This document shows positions 1-6,913 of a stretch of 10,984 nt of DNA, in pieces. The notes under the pieces are model-generated. The model saw only the letters and a list, made by a program, of their open reading frames with translations, searched no databases and had not been told where the DNA came from. Origin of the DNA: Anaerolineaceae bacterium (GTDB taxonomy: Bacteria > Chloroflexota > Anaerolineae > Anaerolineales > Anaerolineaceae); the NCBI GenBank assembly GCA_003448875.1, contig DLXG01000007.1, positions 1-10,984 on the forward strand, read 5' to 3'. Every line of letters begins with the position of its first letter. The first letter of the stretch is position 1. The position numbers and the translations under genes are program-made.

Positions 1-1851
1 CTCCCAGCGCGAACACAGCCCGCCGAATGGATAGGTCTGCCGGCCTATCATAATCCGCTGGATTTCGCAGTGATTTGCACATGCGCCGCAGCGGAAAACC
101 CCTTGCAGATTCATCGGCTGGCGTTCTACCTGATCCAGCAAGAGGTGCTGCACTGGTATTTTCCCCTCTCGAATGAGATCACGAGCCATCAGGGCCGCTC
201 CAAAACAGCCCATCAGTTCCGGCTGGCGGGGAACGATGACGTTTCGCCCGCTCAGCAGCGCCATGGCCGGAGCAACCGCCGTATTGAGCGCAACCCCGCC
301 CTGCAGCAGCACGGTACTGCCAATATGGCGCGTGCCCACCACGCGGGAGAGGTAATTTTTTACAATAGAATAGACCAGCCCGGCGAGGATGTTCTTTTGG
401 TCTTCTCCGCTCTGTAAGGCAGTACGAATTTCGGAGTTGATGAAAGCAGCACAGCGTTCTCCAAAGGCCAGCGGCGCATCGGCTTGCAGGGCGGCCGAAC
501 CAATTTTTTCTACCGGGAATTTCAAATCGGAAGACGCGGCTTCTTCCAAAAAACTGCCCGTACCAGCCGAGCAGCCGTCGTTCATGGCGTAATCCACCGG
601 AATGCCTTCCAGCAGTGAGATGAACTTGGCATCCTGTCCGCCGATTTCGAAAATGGTATCCACATCGGGATGTGCTTCACTGGCAGCCCGCGCATGGGCA
701 AGGATCTCGTTGAAACTCAGGCAGTTGCCCATGGCTACCGAAACCAATTCGCGTCCCGAGCCGGTAACGGCTGTTTGGATGATTTCGAGGGCGTATTGCC
801 CCACCTGCCGTTTGATTTCATCCAGACACTTTCCAACCGCCGTAACCGGGTTGCCGTGCGTGCGTAAATAGCAGGAAGCCACCGGCCTGCCGCTTTCCAG
901 TTCGACCAGTGCGGCTTTGGTGGTGGTGGAACCGGCATCAATCCCCAGCAGGACTTTCATCCCGTCATACGGGGCAGGCGGTGTTCCTGCCTCCAAGCGA
1001 GTGACCTGCGGGATTCCCTCAGAAAGCGGCGTCAGCACCTCAAACTGCCGGCTCTGGCGGGTTACCAGTAGTTCGCCGGCGGGTTTCGTGAACTTTCCAT
1101 TGGCACGTGCGGCAACGGCCGCCCCTAACGCCTCAAGAAAAGTGCTTTCTGGTCGTGTTTCAATTTTGCTCTCGGGCAGCAGGCGGCGCAATTCGTTGAC
1201 GAGTATTTCATTTTGAGCCATACCGCCGCTCACCAGAATATGATTCTTTTTCCACGGGGTTGATTCGATGAGGGTGTGAATCCGAGCGGCGAGGTCAACG
1301 CACAGGGTATAGGCAATATCTGCTGGCGTGCACTCTCCCTTATTCAATTTGTGAGTGGCATCCGACTTGATATGTACCGAGCAGCGCGAAGCCAGATGAA
1401 CGTGTTTACCGTTCCGGGCGAGTTTTAGCCCCTCATCGAGGCTCAATCCCATGCGGCTGAATTGCTGAAGAACGAACTCACCGCTTCCGGCGGCACACCG
1501 GCTGCTGGAAGTCATGTTTCGTACCTTCTGCTCGCGAATGCAGTAAACGATGAAACTCTCCCCGCCCAGTGAGAGGACAATATCCGGTGAGATGTTCAAT
1601 TCCTGCAATGCTTTTTCGATGCTCACCGGTTCCGGCAGATAAGGCAGATTCATAATGCTGCCAGCCAGCGGCCCCGTGACCATGCCGCCTTGCAGTTCTT
1701 CAACCGCCCCGCCATCCTCCGCCAGCATCATGCCGATCACACCGCGCGGGTCTCCGCCGTGTCTTTTCACCTGGACTGAAACCACGCCGCTTTCGTCTAC
1801 ACGTACGCGGCGAACAGTCACCGCGCCAATATTCCAGCCTTCCCAGATCAT
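1..1851 (-). CDS. Acyl-CoA dehydratase activase, two-module (BadF/BadG/BcrA/BcrD ATPase family), N-terminal part
   Basis: Activases of this family hydrolyse ATP to push an electron from a [4Fe-4S] cluster into a (R)-2-hydroxyacyl-CoA or benzoyl-CoA dehydratase/reductase. The frame is open from ATG at 1849-1851 to the window edge (617 residues, no stop); the C-terminus lies outside. Two ASKHA-type modules are visible. Module 1 (about 1-290) has RCAAGSGEF (C119) and SRCSVH (C157). Module 2 (from about 298) has the phosphate loop GIDAGSTTTKAAL, NDGCSAGTGSF (C427) and FGERCAAF (C467). These paired Cys positions are the usual cluster ligands. A Cys-rich stretch follows (C588, C591, C595, C613), matching the start of the DUF2229-type C-terminal region of the long, roughly 1400-residue members. 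The start is supported by GGAAGGG a few bases upstream. The first phosphate loop (WNIGAVTVRRV) is looser than in module 2. No dehydratase subunit is visible in the window, so the partner is unknown. Confidence 0.9.
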   Translation of the reverse strand, partial: MIWEGWNIGAVTVRRVRVDESGVVSVQVKRHGGDPRGVIGMMLAEDGGAVEELQGGMVTGPLAGSIMNLPYLPEPVSIEKALQELNISPDIVLSLGGESFIVYCIREQKVRNMTSSSRCAAGSGEFVLQQFSRMGLSLDEGLKLARNGKHVHLASRCSVHIKSDATHKLNKGECTPADIAYTLCVDLAARIHTLIESTPWKKNHILVSGGMAQNEILVNELRRLLPESKIETRPESTFLEALGAAVAARANGKFTKPAGELLVTRQSRQFEVLTPLSEGIPQVTRLEAGTPPAPYDGMKVLLGIDAGSTTTKAALVELESGRPVASCYLRTHGNPVTAVGKCLDEIKRQVGQYALEIIQTAVTGSGRELVSVAMGNCLSFNEILAHARAASEAHPDVDTIFEIGGQDAKFISLLEGIPVDYAMNDGCSAGTGSFLEEAASSDLKFPVEKIGSAALQADAPLAFGERCAAFINSEIRTALQSGEDQKNILAGLVYSIVKNYLSRVVGTRHIGSTVLLQGGVALNTAVAPAMALLSGRNVIVPRQPELMGCFGAALMARDLIREGKIPVQHLLLDQVERQPMNLQGVFRCGACANHCEIQRIMIGRQTYPFGGLCSRWE

Positions 1852-2070
1852 CTTGCCCTTCCTTTCTTTTTCCTGCCGGTGGACTGGCCGGCATCCAACA
1901 AAAGAGATTTGTCCTGCCTACACAATACAGCAGGCTAATTGGGCAGGGTAGAAGCCTTTGATGGAAACAGGCACAGGAAGAAAGGCCTATGAGCGGGTGG
2001 GACAATTGACCCATACGATTTGTTCAGCCGGGTGCTATACTATATTTAGGGAACGCGTTGGAGGTGTCCC
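1852..2070. other. Divergent intergenic region between activase and sensor kinase genes
   Basis: This 219-nt gap holds the start signals of two divergent genes. Besides the kinase promoter listed separately, it has a small inverted repeat TGCCGG-N8-CCGGCA (1874-1893) in the presumed 5' leader of the activase mRNA, and CCTGC/GCAGG repeats at about 1913-1955 that could pair in more than one way. I see no convincing -35/-10 pair for the activase on the minus strand and no reading frame of note. Confidence 0.5.
2033..2041 (+). promoter_or_regulatory. Extended -10 promoter of the sensor kinase operon
   Basis: TGCTATACT fits an extended -10 element (TGn followed by TATACT, 5 of 6 matches to TATAAT). 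It lies 29 nt before the kinase start codon. A TTGACC at 2006-2011 is 24 nt from the hexamer, too far for a normal -35, so recognition probably rests on the extended -10. The ribosome binding site GGAGGTG (2060-2066) follows, 4 nt before ATG. Confidence 0.55.
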
Positions 2071-4530
2071 ATGAAATCTTCACCCCTCAGGGCTTCACGG
2101 GGGAGCTTTTATGAAGATTTCACCAAGCACCCGGTCAGGGGGATTACACTATCGGTTTTGGTGATGGTTTGTATCTGGAGTCTGGGATTGGTTTCAATTG
2201 CCAGTCAGGTTGGCAAGCCCTTCCCGGGTTTTTTTTATAGCCCCATGCGGGTGTTTTCCAGTTTCACACCGCCGGAGTTCAGCGGCTGGCAGGCCGGCCT
2301 TCGGCCGTGGGATATCATTGTGGCCGTCAACGGCCACCCCGTGAAAGAGATGCCCCGCCTGGTCGAAGAGGCAGGGATTGGCACTCCCCTGACGTATACA
2401 GTCGAACGGGACGGCCGCTTGTTGGTCATCCCTGTCCAAACGATGCTGTTTACCAAAGATATCCTCATCCGCTTCTTGCCCGGCTATATGGTTTCCTCGC
2501 TGGTATTTTTGCTGATTGGGATCTTTGTCTACCTGAAAAATCCCTCCGCCGCAATCAACCGCTATTTGCTGGCTTATCTGTTGATCTGGTCAATCGGCGG
2601 AGGAATTATCTGGGAATGTTTTCTCAGCCAGAACAAGTGGATGGCGTACCTGTTGATCCCCTACGCGGTATCTGCACCGGTGGCAGGCTGGATCTTTTTC
2701 TGGAGCTTTCCGGCTGACCGAACCCGCTTGGAGTTTTTACGACGCTGGCCGCTCATCAAAATTTTCATTCTGCTGGGGGGCGGGACGATTTTCCTGATGT
2801 CCGCTTTGCAGGTGCTGGCAAACGTACTGGATCATGTTGCGCTGTGGAATAGTTTAGCGTTCCTGATGGGCTGGCCGTATTATCTCATTTTTGGATTGGG
2901 TTCGTACGTGGTCAAAGGAACCCCTTTGATCCTCACCATCGTAAGGAAAGGTAATCGTCTGTTGCGGTCTCAGGCGTGGGTTATGCTGGCCGGACTGATT
3001 GCCGGCTTAACCGCATGGCACCTGTTTTTGTGGGCACCGGCTGCGATTCACGTTGTCCCCATAGCCCAGTTTCCTCTGGAAGGACTGATACCCGCTCTCT
3101 ATCCGCTTTCGATTGGATACGGCATCCTGCGTTACCAGCTGCTCGATATCCGCGTGGTCATCCGCAAAGGGCTGATCTACTCCCTGCTGACAACAGTGCT
3201 TACGGCGGCATTTGTCCTGATGGCGTTGTTCAGCGCCTCCCTTTTTCAACTCTTCACCGGCCGGCAGTCTCTGCTGGCGATGATCATCCCGGCTCTGATC
3301 GTAGCGTTCTTCTTCCAGCCGCTCCGTCAGCGGATTCAGATATGGGTGGATAAATCCTTCTTCCGCCATGAATACGAGGTCTATCAGACCCTGACGCATT
3401 TCAGCCGTGAACTGACCACCCTGCGCCGCCAGGCAGAGGTGATTCGGCTGGTGAGAGATACCATCATCGAAACACTGGGAGCCAGAGATGCCACCCTCTG
3501 GCTGCCCAAAAATGGGAATCTGCAACCTTCAACCGAATGTTCAAGCCCGCAAAGCACTCTGCTGTGGTCAGGGCCTCTGGTTCAGCGGCTGGTCTCTACT
3601 CGAGGTCTGCATTGTCCATTTCCAAACGACGATGACCCCGCCTCGCAAGAACTCGCCCGGCTGGGGGCGGAACTGGCCGTGCCGCTCTTCTCCGGCGAGA
3701 AACTCGTTGGTATCCTCATCCTCCAGAGCCGGCGCTCAGGTATTCCTTTTAGTCAGGATGACCGCGACCTGCTCTCGATGCTGGCACACAGTACCGCTCT
3801 GGCGCTTGAAAATGCGCGGTTGTATGAGGAACATATCGAACTTCTGCGCCAGCAGGTGCTGCAAACCACTGAGATTCAGGAAGAAGAGCGCCGCCGGATT
3901 GCCCGAGAACTGCACGATGGCGTGGCACCTTCGCTGGCCAGCCTGAATATCCGGCTGCAAACCATGGGCAAGCAACTGAAATATGAGGAACATCCGGCTA
4001 CGGCGGAGGTGGAAGAGCTGGCTCAACAGGTGCAGAACAATATGCAGGATATCCGCCGCCTGATTTACGATCTGCGCCCGACGGCGCTGGATGAGCTGGG
4101 ACTGGCGGCGGCCCTTCACGAATACACTGCCCGCTTTCAGAAAGAAGAGGGCATTGCCATCCGCCTGATCTGTCCTGAGCAGGTGACCGCACTTTCGCCA
4201 GCCGCCGAGATCACGCTGTTCCGTATTTTGCAGGAATCGCTCTCCAACATTGCCCGGCACGCCCACGCTCAGCAGGTTATGGTTGTGTTAGAGCAAACGG
4301 ACAGGGGCATTTCCCTGCAGATTAAAGATGACGGGGTGGGCTTTGATCCACGCGCGCCCATCTCTGGAAATCATTTGGGATTGTGGAGTATGCAAAAACG
4401 GGTTGAGCAGTTGGGCGGTTGCCTGCTGATTCAGAGTGCCCCGGGCTGTGGAACGCGAATCAGCGTTCAGATTCCGGCAGAAACCACCCCTCAGGAGGAT
4501 CTCAATCAATGGATACAATCAGCATCCTGA
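2071..4530 (+). CDS. Membrane sensor histidine kinase (NarL-type, HisKA_3/HATPase) with PDZ-like and GAF domains
   Basis: Sensor kinase of a two-component system, 819 aa. In order: a first membrane helix (about 24-46); an extracytoplasmic PDZ-like segment (about 70-124, containing GWQAGLRPWDIIVAVNG); some eight further hydrophobic segments (about 137-413); a GAF-like domain (about 445-585); a coiled linker; the HisKA_3 dimerisation segment RRRIARELHDGVAPSLA with phospho-acceptor H615; and a HATPase_c domain with N box E722/N726/H730, G1 box DDGVGF (753-758) and a second glycine motif GCG (792-794). The stretch RYQLLDIRVVIRKGLIYSLLT resembles the end of the membrane region in ComP-like kinases. 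The start is set by GGAGGTG 4 nt upstream. It overlaps the following response regulator by 22 nt, so the two are almost certainly co-translated partners. The ligand cannot be read from the sequence. A PDZ plus multi-helix sensor suggests sensing of a peptide, protein tail or membrane state, which is inference. Confidence 0.93.
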   Translation: MKSSPLRASRGSFYEDFTKHPVRGITLSVLVMVCIWSLGLVSIASQVGKPFPGFFYSPMRVFSSFTPPEFSGWQAGLRPWDIIVAVNGHPVKEMPRLVEEAGIGTPLTYTVERDGRLLVIPVQTMLFTKDILIRFLPGYMVSSLVFLLIGIFVYLKNPSAAINRYLLAYLLIWSIGGGIIWECFLSQNKWMAYLLIPYAVSAPVAGWIFFWSFPADRTRLEFLRRWPLIKIFILLGGGTIFLMSALQVLANVLDHVALWNSLAFLMGWPYYLIFGLGSYVVKGTPLILTIVRKGNRLLRSQAWVMLAGLIAGLTAWHLFLWAPAAIHVVPIAQFPLEGLIPALYPLSIGYGILRYQLLDIRVVIRKGLIYSLLTTVLTAAFVLMALFSASLFQLFTGRQSLLAMIIPALIVAFFFQPLRQRIQIWVDKSFFRHEYEVYQTLTHFSRELTTLRRQAEVIRLVRDTIIETLGARDATLWLPKNGNLQPSTECSSPQSTLLWSGPLVQRLVSTRGLHCPFPNDDDPASQELARLGAELAVPLFSGEKLVGILILQSRRSGIPFSQDDRDLLSMLAHSTALALENARLYEEHIELLRQQVLQTTEIQEEERRRIARELHDGVAPSLASLNIRLQTMGKQLKYEEHPATAEVEELAQQVQNNMQDIRRLIYDLRPTALDELGLAAALHEYTARFQKEEGIAIRLICPEQVTALSPAAEITLFRILQESLSNIARHAHAQQVMVVLEQTDRGISLQIKDDGVGFDPRAPISGNHLGLWSMQKRVEQLGGCLLIQSAPGCGTRISVQIPAETTPQEDLNQWIQSAS

Positions 4531-5156
4531 TTGTGGATGACCACACCCTCTTTCGCCGCGGAATCCGCAAAATGCTCGAAGCGGAAGAGGATATGGAAGT
4601 CGTGGGGGAAGCATCCAACGGACGCGAAGCCCTGCGGTTTGCCCGGGAACGGATGCCCGATGTGATCCTCATGGATATCCAGATGCCCGACATGGATGGG
4701 ATTGAGGCCACCCGGCTGATCCACACTGAAATGCCGCATGTGGGCATCGTCTTTGTTACCATGTACGAGAATGATGAGTATGTATTCCGCGGTATTCAGG
4801 CAGGGGGGCGCGGTTACATCCTCAAAGACGCCAACCCTGAAACGATGCTGCGTGCCATTCGCGCTGTGGCAAACGGGGAATCACTGCTTGGGCCGACCAT
4901 TGCGCTGAAGGTCATGCGCCAGTTTGCCGGAATGGAAAAGGCACCGGCTGGGGTGATGGACACTTTGACGCCGCGGGAAACTGAGGTGCTCCAGCGGATT
5001 GCGGAGGGGATGAGCAATAAAGAGATTGCTTCAAGCCTTTTGATCAGCGAAAAAACGGTCAAGAATCACATCAATAACATTCTCTCCAAATTGCACCTGT
5101 ATGATCGAACACAGGCAACGATTTACGCAATTCGAAAGGGCATTGTGAAGATTTAA
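4509..5156 (+). CDS. Response regulator, NarL/FixJ family (receiver + LuxR-type HTH)
   Basis: DNA-binding partner of the overlapping sensor kinase, 215 aa. The receiver domain (about 1-120) has the acidic pair D10/D11, phospho-acceptor D56 (VILMDIQMPDMDG), T84 and K106 (YILKD), so it is complete and should be phosphorylatable. A GerE/LuxR-type HTH occupies about 153-215 (LTPRETEVLQRIAEGMSNKE, then SEKTVKNHINNILSKL as recognition region). The frame is open further upstream to 4419, but ATG 4509 is chosen because AGGAGG (4493-4498) lies 10 nt before it and the receiver fold begins right there (MDTISILIVDDH). The ribosome binding site and first seven codons lie inside the kinase gene, the usual arrangement for coupled translation. 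Its targets are unknown; the nearest candidate is its own promoter at about 2033. Confidence 0.95.
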   Translation: MDTISILIVDDHTLFRRGIRKMLEAEEDMEVVGEASNGREALRFARERMPDVILMDIQMPDMDGIEATRLIHTEMPHVGIVFVTMYENDEYVFRGIQAGGRGYILKDANPETMLRAIRAVANGESLLGPTIALKVMRQFAGMEKAPAGVMDTLTPRETEVLQRIAEGMSNKEIASSLLISEKTVKNHINNILSKLHLYDRTQATIYAIRKGIVKI

Positions 5157-5180
5157 GGGCCGCAGGTTGCCGCTGGAAAC

Positions 5181-5208
5181 TTAAAAAGAAAACCCTCCTT
5201 GGGGAGGG
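5181..5208 (-). terminator. Intrinsic terminator for the minus-strand DUF35 pseudogene
   Basis: The hairpin is CCCTCC (5193-5198), loop TTGG, GGAGGG (5203-5208). Read on the minus strand it is followed by TTTTCTTTTTAA (5192 down to 5181), a good U-tract. On the plus strand no U-tract follows, so it does not look like the terminator of the response regulator gene. It sits about 30 nt past the old stop codon of the decayed DUF35 gene, like the hairpin behind the intact copy. Confidence 0.75.
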
Positions 5209-5235
5209 CTGTGCGAGGCGGGATGATCAATTCAT

Positions 5236-5623
5236 TCAGTCTTTTACCAGCGGGCAGAACCTGTACCTCTACATGATAATGTTCTCTTCATCACCGTTAA
5301 GACGGATCATGCGGCAGACCATTGCCAGCGGCAGGATATCTTTCACTTCTCCAAATATGACTGTTGGTCAATCACACTTGACCGCGCCGGCGTCCCAGTG
5401 TTGCCGGAAGTCGGTTTTCTTAAACCCGGCTGGCAGTTTCGGCCACAGGTGTGAAGGCGTATACTTTCTCGCCTTTGCCTGCGGTGAAGGTGGTGCGGGC
5501 ATTGCTGCCGCAATGCGGGCATATCTCCCGTGGCGGGAAGATTTTGTTCTCGCAGTGCGGGCAGATCTCACCTTGCAGGGAATAGCGCTGTTTTTTCAAT
5601 CGCCAGTGTCGCGGAATCTCCAT
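5236..5623 (-). pseudogene. Decayed DUF35 zinc-ribbon/OB-fold protein gene, paralogue of the gene at 8638-9039
   Basis: Translation from ATG 5621-5623 gives MEIPRHWRLKKQRYSLQGEI, then a rubredoxin-like zinc ribbon CPHC-x10-CPHC, closely matching the intact copy over the first 62 residues. Near 5425-5438 one extra base shifts the frame; the match resumes in the next frame as LPAGFKKT. In that frame a TGA (5368-5370) and a TAG (5269-5271) interrupt the OB-fold part, where homology is still readable (PLAMVCRMIRLNGDEENIIM, compare PVEMVTRKIRSDGDERGIII). The old end is TGA at 5236-5238. The span is 388 nt against 402 nt in the intact gene, with a net loss of about 5 codons in the middle. A frameshift plus two stops makes a sequencing error an unlikely explanation. 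A truncated zinc-ribbon peptide of about 67 aa could still be made, as the AAGGAGAG ribosome binding site is intact. Confidence 0.85.
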
Positions 5624-5659
5624 TTTTTATCTCTCCTTCTTGCTTGTAAATCGTACCAG

Positions 5660-5688
5660 TGTACAGTTTAGGGGCTGAATCCTGTCAA
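5660..5688 (-). promoter_or_regulatory. Sigma-70-like promoter of the DUF35 pseudogene with GTAC repeat at the -10
   Basis: On the minus strand a perfect TTGACA (5683-5688) is followed after 17 nt by TGTACA (5660-5665), a weak -10; TACACT two bases further on is an alternative. GTAC occurs at 5661-5664 and 5653-5656, four bases apart, overlapping the -10, as expected of an operator for a dimeric repressor. The start codon is about 37 nt downstream, with AAGGAGAG at 5631-5638. Confidence 0.5.
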
Positions 5689-5691
5689 TTG

Positions 5692-5732
5692 CTATCAAGG
5701 ATAAGCCAAAATCCTATCAAAACCTATCAAAC
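5692..5732 (-). promoter_or_regulatory. Three direct repeats (TTGATAG on the minus strand) upstream of the pseudogene -35 box
   Basis: CTATCAA occurs at 5692-5698, 5714-5720 and 5724-5730; the last two are part of a 10-nt tandem unit CCTATCAAAA / CCTATCAAAC (5713-5732). Spacings are 22 and 10 nt, close to whole helical turns, and the nearest repeat ends 4 nt from the TTGACA -35 box. This is the layout of an activator-binding array. The factor is unknown. Confidence 0.4.
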
Positions 5733-5815
5733 CTTACAATTTTTCTCTACTTCACCCATTAAACGCCCAGCAACAAAATCCGCCTGTCATTCGAACCACA
5801 TAATTTCGGGGTCAA

Positions 5816-5833
5816 ACTACATGATTGTGTAGT
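5816..5833. promoter_or_regulatory. Candidate operator palindrome upstream of the CPBP gene
   Basis: ACTACA (5816-5821) and TGTAGT (5828-5833) are perfect inverted repeats with 6 nt between, a typical half-site geometry for a dimeric repressor. It is flanked by a GTCAAA direct repeat and lies just before a possible -10 (TAAACT, 5855-5860). No U-tract follows, so it is not a terminator. Confidence 0.35.
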
Positions 5834-5927
5834 CCGTCAAAATTTCTTTTCCCGTAAACTGTAAAAGACGAAGATCATGTGCAATTTTCAAAAAAAAATT
5901 TGGTTAAAGTTCAACACGGAGATTGAA

Positions 5928-6746
5928 ATGACAGGACAAACCCTCACTCCAAAACCGGCTCAGGTTCATTTTGGTAAAACCTTTCTGGCTCTGCTGGGGT
6001 TGGGAACTGCCGGTATTCTCTCCCTTATTCCGACTGCCGTGCGGCAGGTCGAGTCCCTGCCGCCCGAATTGATGGATTTACCGCCGCAACTGGTGACCGT
6101 GCTGGCACTGGTCAATCCCCTGATTCTGCTGGTGATTGCGATTGTCATCGGTAACCTGCTGGCTCAGCGGGTTGGCTTGCGTTCACTGGTAGCCGAAAAA
6201 GTCAGCCATGGAATACCGCTCTGGCAGCAACTTCGCCCCCATCTGCCACTGGCGTTTGGGCTGGGCTTCTTGTTTGCCTTTGTGGTGCTGGGGCTGGATG
6301 CAATCCTGAATCCGTTTGGCGGGGCAGAACTGACCCTTGAAACTGCCACGCTGCCCGGCATTTTCAGTCAACTGCTGCTCGGCTTACTGTATGGCGGGAT
6401 TGTCGAAGAATTACTGCTGCGCTGGGGCGTGATGAGTCTGCTGGTCTGGTTGGGATGGCGGGTGATCCTCCGCAAACAGGGAGAGGTAAGTCCTGCGATG
6501 TTCTGGAGCGCAATCATCCTTGCAGCCGTGCTGTTTGGAATCGGACACCTGCCGGCCCTGGCGAACATGGTTGCGTTGACTCCTCTGCTCGTCATCCGCA
6601 CCATCCTGCTGAACGCGCTGGGCGGCATCCTCTTTGGCTGGCTGTTCTGGCGGCGCGGTCTGGAAGTGGCCATGGTCGCCCATGCGGCGGCGCATGTCGG
6701 TTTCTTTGTGGTCAACCTTGCCACATACCTCATCAATCTTGGCTAG
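5928..6746 (+). CDS. CPBP family intramembrane metalloprotease homologue (Abi/CAAX-type)
   Basis: Very hydrophobic protein of 272 aa with about seven or eight membrane segments. The family signatures are present: EELLLR (E160, E161, R165) as motif 1, FGIGH (F203-H207) as motif 2, and HAAAH (H252, H256) in the last helix region, where the family more often has HxxxN or HxxxD. Members are membrane-embedded glutamate/His proteases or protease relatives, with roles in prenyl-protein processing, bacteriocin immunity and stress signalling; the substrate here is unknown. The frame opens at ATG 5877, but ATG 5928 is preferred: GGAG lies 6 nt before it, and the upstream codons (MCNFQKKIWLKFN) have no ribosome binding site and run through an A-tract. 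It is first in a run of four plus-strand genes, though the 167-nt gap behind it argues for separate transcription. Confidence 0.85.
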   Translation: MTGQTLTPKPAQVHFGKTFLALLGLGTAGILSLIPTAVRQVESLPPELMDLPPQLVTVLALVNPLILLVIAIVIGNLLAQRVGLRSLVAEKVSHGIPLWQQLRPHLPLAFGLGFLFAFVVLGLDAILNPFGGAELTLETATLPGIFSQLLLGLLYGGIVEELLLRWGVMSLLVWLGWRVILRKQGEVSPAMFWSAIILAAVLFGIGHLPALANMVALTPLLVIRTILLNALGGILFGWLFWRRGLEVAMVAHAAAHVGFFVVNLATYLINLG

Positions 6747-6798
6747 GAAGGTAACAAACCGTCTTAGTTTAAGAGGATGGTGTTGGTCGGTACAATTC

Positions 6799-6838
6799 GG
6801 GGAGCGGCAATAAACAGAGCACGCCTGTTTCGCTCCCC
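6799..6838 (+). other. Two-tiered stem-loop between the CPBP and membrane-protein genes
   Basis: GGGGAGCG (6799-6806) pairs with CGCTCCCC (6831-6838); inside it, after a 5-nt one-sided bulge, AAACAG (6812-6817) pairs with CTGTTT (6825-6830) around a 7-nt loop. All 14 pairs are Watson-Crick. Neither strand has a U-tract behind it, so it is not a standard intrinsic terminator. It could be a leader structure of the gene at 6914, a 3' stabiliser of the CPBP mRNA, or a remnant of a mobile element end. Apart from it I see nothing else in the 6747-6913 gap. Confidence 0.5.
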
Positions 6839-6913
6839 CGCCTGACTGGATTGAGCCACAGCATAGCACCATACCGCAAAATCGAATTCAATAATTTTCA
6901 GGATCAAGTCAAA

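Larger units (their letters stand above)
5624..5927. other. AT-rich divergent intergenic region between the DUF35 pseudogene and the CPBP gene
   Basis: This 304-nt stretch has no convincing gene. It carries the minus-strand promoter and repeats described separately, then an inverted repeat ACTACA-N6-TGTAGT (5816-5833) with GTCAAA on both sides (5811-5816 and 5836-5841), about 95 nt before the CPBP start. TAAACT at 5855-5860 is a possible plus-strand -10 but lacks a good -35. Confidence 0.45.

Noticed and set aside
1655..2014. Short open frames on both strands over the activase start and its upstream gap
   Set aside because: They overlap the well-supported activase gene or are low-complexity Pro/Ser/Thr-rich shadow translations, with no start signals.
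3007..4266. Long minus-strand frames (172 and 176 codons) inside the sensor kinase gene
   Set aside because: The kinase frame has unambiguous ordered domains across this whole stretch; the antisense frames have no ribosome binding site and no motifs.
5193..5208. Hairpin after the response regulator as a plus-strand terminator
   Set aside because: No U-tract follows on the plus strand; the A-rich tract lies on the other side, so it acts for minus-strand transcription.
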